This document shows, in pieces, positions 39,490-40,878 of a stretch of 40,878 nucleotides of DNA (its first letter is position 1; the number at the start of each line of letters is the position of its first letter). The stretch is taken from the NCBI GenBank assembly GCA_964413425.1, contig CAYPST010000023.1, forward strand, positions 1 through 40,878. The letters run 5' to 3'. The notes below the pieces were generated by a model, which was not told the origin of the DNA, did no database searches, and was given only the letters and a program-made list of their open reading frames with translations. This stretch comes from DATFLS01 sp964413425 (GTDB taxonomy: Bacteria > Fidelibacterota > JAANXI01). Made by a program: the position numbers and the translations under genes.

Positions 39490-40791
39490 ATGGAATATCA
39501 CTCACAACAACACACTCAGATGGAAAAGCTCCTGTACCCTTTCCAGGAGTTTTTTCGTCAGGAAACTTCAGGAGGAATTCTGCTGATTCTTGCCACAGTC
39601 ATTGCACTGGTGTGGGCGAATTCTCCCTGGCAGGAGTCTTATAGAGATCTCTGGGAGTTTACATTTACGATTGGATTCCAGGAGTTTGGCTTGACTGAAT
39701 CGCTCCTCCATTGGATTAATGACGGATTAATGGCGGTGTTCTTTTTTGTGGTCGGACTGGAAATCAAACGTGAAGTGCTGGCGGGAGAATTGTCGTCCAT
39801 GCGGCAAGCCGCGCTGCCCATCGCTGCAGCCATTGGGGGCATGGCAATCCCGGCCTTTATCTATATTCTCATAAATATGGGAGGACCGGGCGTATCTGGC
39901 TGGGGCATTCCCATGGCGACGGATATTGCATTTGCCCTGGGTGTGCTTGCGCTGCTGGGCGATCGCGTACCCGCATCATTGAAAGTATTTCTGGCGGCAT
40001 TGGCTATTGTTGATGATATCGGTGCCGTGCTCGTGATCGCTTTCTTTTATACAGCGGATATCGCCTGGTTTAGTCTGTTGATCGGGCTTGGTGTTTTTTT
40101 ATTCTTGGCCCTGTTGAATAGAGCCGGAGTAAAAAATCTCGTGGTGTACATGATTCTGGGAATGGTATTATGGGTCGCCTTCCTGAAATCCGGTATCCAT
40201 GCCACCGTTGCCGGCGTCCTGCTGGCAATGACTATCCCATCCAAACTTCCGCCGGTCAGCCGGGATCTTTTGACCACCAGCATAGATAAACTTTCTACCC
40301 TTCAAAGCAGGGGAGCGGCAAACATCCCTCTGCAACAGGCGTCTCTCCAGGAATTGGAAGTCCTGATCCATCATGCGGAATCGCCACTCCAACGGCTGGA
40401 GCACACACTTCATCCCTGGGTTGCGTTTTTTATTATTCCAGTTTTTGCACTGGCCAATGCCGGCGTTTCATTGGGTGGAGACGTCCTGACAACCATTACC
40501 CAACCTGTGAGTCTCGGCGTTATCGGTGGTTTGATTATTGGCAAGCAAATTGGTGTGACGCTGTTTTCCTATATTGCGGTGAAAACCCGATTCGCCGAGC
40601 TGCCGAACCAGGTAACATGGCTGCATATCTATGGAGTGAGCTGGCTGGCGGGGATCGGGTTCACCATGTCCCTGTTTATCGCAGGTCTCGCTTTTGGAGA
40701 TACTCCCCTGTTATCAACAGCGAAAATGGGGATTTTAAGTGCCTCGCTTGTAACCGGTGTTACGGGATGGATATTGCTCAGAAAGACATGA
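39490..40791 (+). CDS. nhaA: Na+/H+ antiporter NhaA
   Basis: I choose ATG 39490 (MEYHSQQHTQMEKLL), since the earlier in-frame codon at 39463 is TTG; ATG 39520 is another option. The roughly 433-aa protein has many membrane helices. The paired ion-binding aspartates lie in AIVDDIGAVLVIAFFYT (like D163-D164 of E. coli NhaA). The PMATDIAFALGVLALLG segment and the C-terminal GIGFTMSLFIAGLAF segment are also conserved. It expels Na+ (or Li+) in exchange for protons across the inner membrane. The family length is 380-450 residues. No nhaR-like regulator is adjacent. Confidence 0.95.
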   Translation: MEYHSQQHTQMEKLLYPFQEFFRQETSGGILLILATVIALVWANSPWQESYRDLWEFTFTIGFQEFGLTESLLHWINDGLMAVFFFVVGLEIKREVLAGELSSMRQAALPIAAAIGGMAIPAFIYILINMGGPGVSGWGIPMATDIAFALGVLALLGDRVPASLKVFLAALAIVDDIGAVLVIAFFYTADIAWFSLLIGLGVFLFLALLNRAGVKNLVVYMILGMVLWVAFLKSGIHATVAGVLLAMTIPSKLPPVSRDLLTTSIDKLSTLQSRGAANIPLQQASLQELEVLIHHAESPLQRLEHTLHPWVAFFIIPVFALANAGVSLGGDVLTTITQPVSLGVIGGLIIGKQIGVTLFSYIAVKTRFAELPNQVTWLHIYGVSWLAGIGFTMSLFIAGLAFGDTPLLSTAKMGILSASLVTGVTGWILLRKT

Positions 40792-40841
40792 TTGTCCATA
40801 TTACCCCGTAAACGTGCCTATGGATTCCTTTGCAAGACACT

Positions 40842-40872
40842 GGCCAGTTTTTTCCTGATTTGTCGTCAGGAA
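40842..40872. other. Hairpin behind nhaA
   Basis: TTCCTGA and TCAGGAA form a 7-bp stem with a 7-base loop. A T-run precedes it on the plus strand but does not follow it, so it is not a standard intrinsic terminator for nhaA. Confidence 0.3.
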
Positions 40873-40878
40873 GACGAA

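Noticed and set aside
1..40878. tRNA genes and CRISPR arrays
   Set aside because: I looked for T-loop consensus and acceptor pairing, and for regularly spaced 25-40 bp repeats, and found none. Only a dedicated scan would be conclusive.

Overview
This 40.9 kb window is a bacterial chromosome segment with moderate GC, good Shine-Dalgarno sites (AAGGAGG/GGAGG before many starts) and short, mostly co-directional gene runs. The housekeeping-like genes (phosphoketolase, short glucan phosphorylase, NhaA, HflKC, DHH phosphoesterase, PEGA/CsgG-like and PQQ-propeller lipoproteins with FN3 domains) recall poorly cultured lineages around the FCB group, such as Calditrichota, KSB1 or Marinimicrobia relatives. 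No rRNA or other marker is present, so this placement is weak inference. I found no tRNA, rRNA or CRISPR array.

Region 1 (1-9.6 kb, all on the minus strand) is a rearranged defence island. A SNF2-type helicase like DrmD of DISARM runs directly, and out of frame, into the 3' half of a type I hsdS gene. A 109-aa unknown, a Fic protein, hsdR, a YgjP-like metallopeptidase and a small PD-(D/E)xK-like protein follow. No hsdM is present, and the first specificity domain of HsdS is missing. Region 2 (9.8-15 kb) is recombination territory. It has a serine recombinase, a tyrosine recombinase with paired inverted repeats upstream, and a relic of a second tyrosine recombinase. The two tyrosine recombinase copies bracket hflK-hflC.

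Region 3 (15.1-18.8 kb) encodes two exported proteins: a seven-bladed PQQ-type propeller lipoprotein and a CsgG/PEGA protein. Region 4 (18.9-20.7 kb) is the most interesting part. It is a complete-looking retron with an msr-msd non-coding RNA (a1/a2 inverted repeats, msr hairpins, a long msd hairpin), a 72-aa ORF with a near-perfect ribosome binding site, an XRE-like HTH protein and a retron-type reverse transcriptase translationally coupled to it.

Region 5 (20.8-28.7 kb) is an accessory zone with several broken genes (AlbA_2/Schlafen-like, DUF433, DUF427 and an unidentified fragment). It also holds an ArsR-AHSA1 pair, an ADP-ribosylglycohydrolase, and a Tat-exported C_GCAxxG_C_C protein enclosed by inverted repeats of about 100 bp. 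A GDPD lipoprotein and a flavoprotein complete it. Fragments of the same inverted-repeat family recur at 26.9 and 39.0 kb.

Region 6 (29-40.9 kb) looks like core genome: a SWIM-SNF2 helicase, a DHH phosphoesterase, phosphoketolase, a LapA-like protein, glucan phosphorylase (with a frameshifted small gene behind it) and NhaA. The phosphorylase and phosphoketolase, both on the minus strand, could link glucan breakdown to acetyl-phosphate production. That link rests on gene proximity only.
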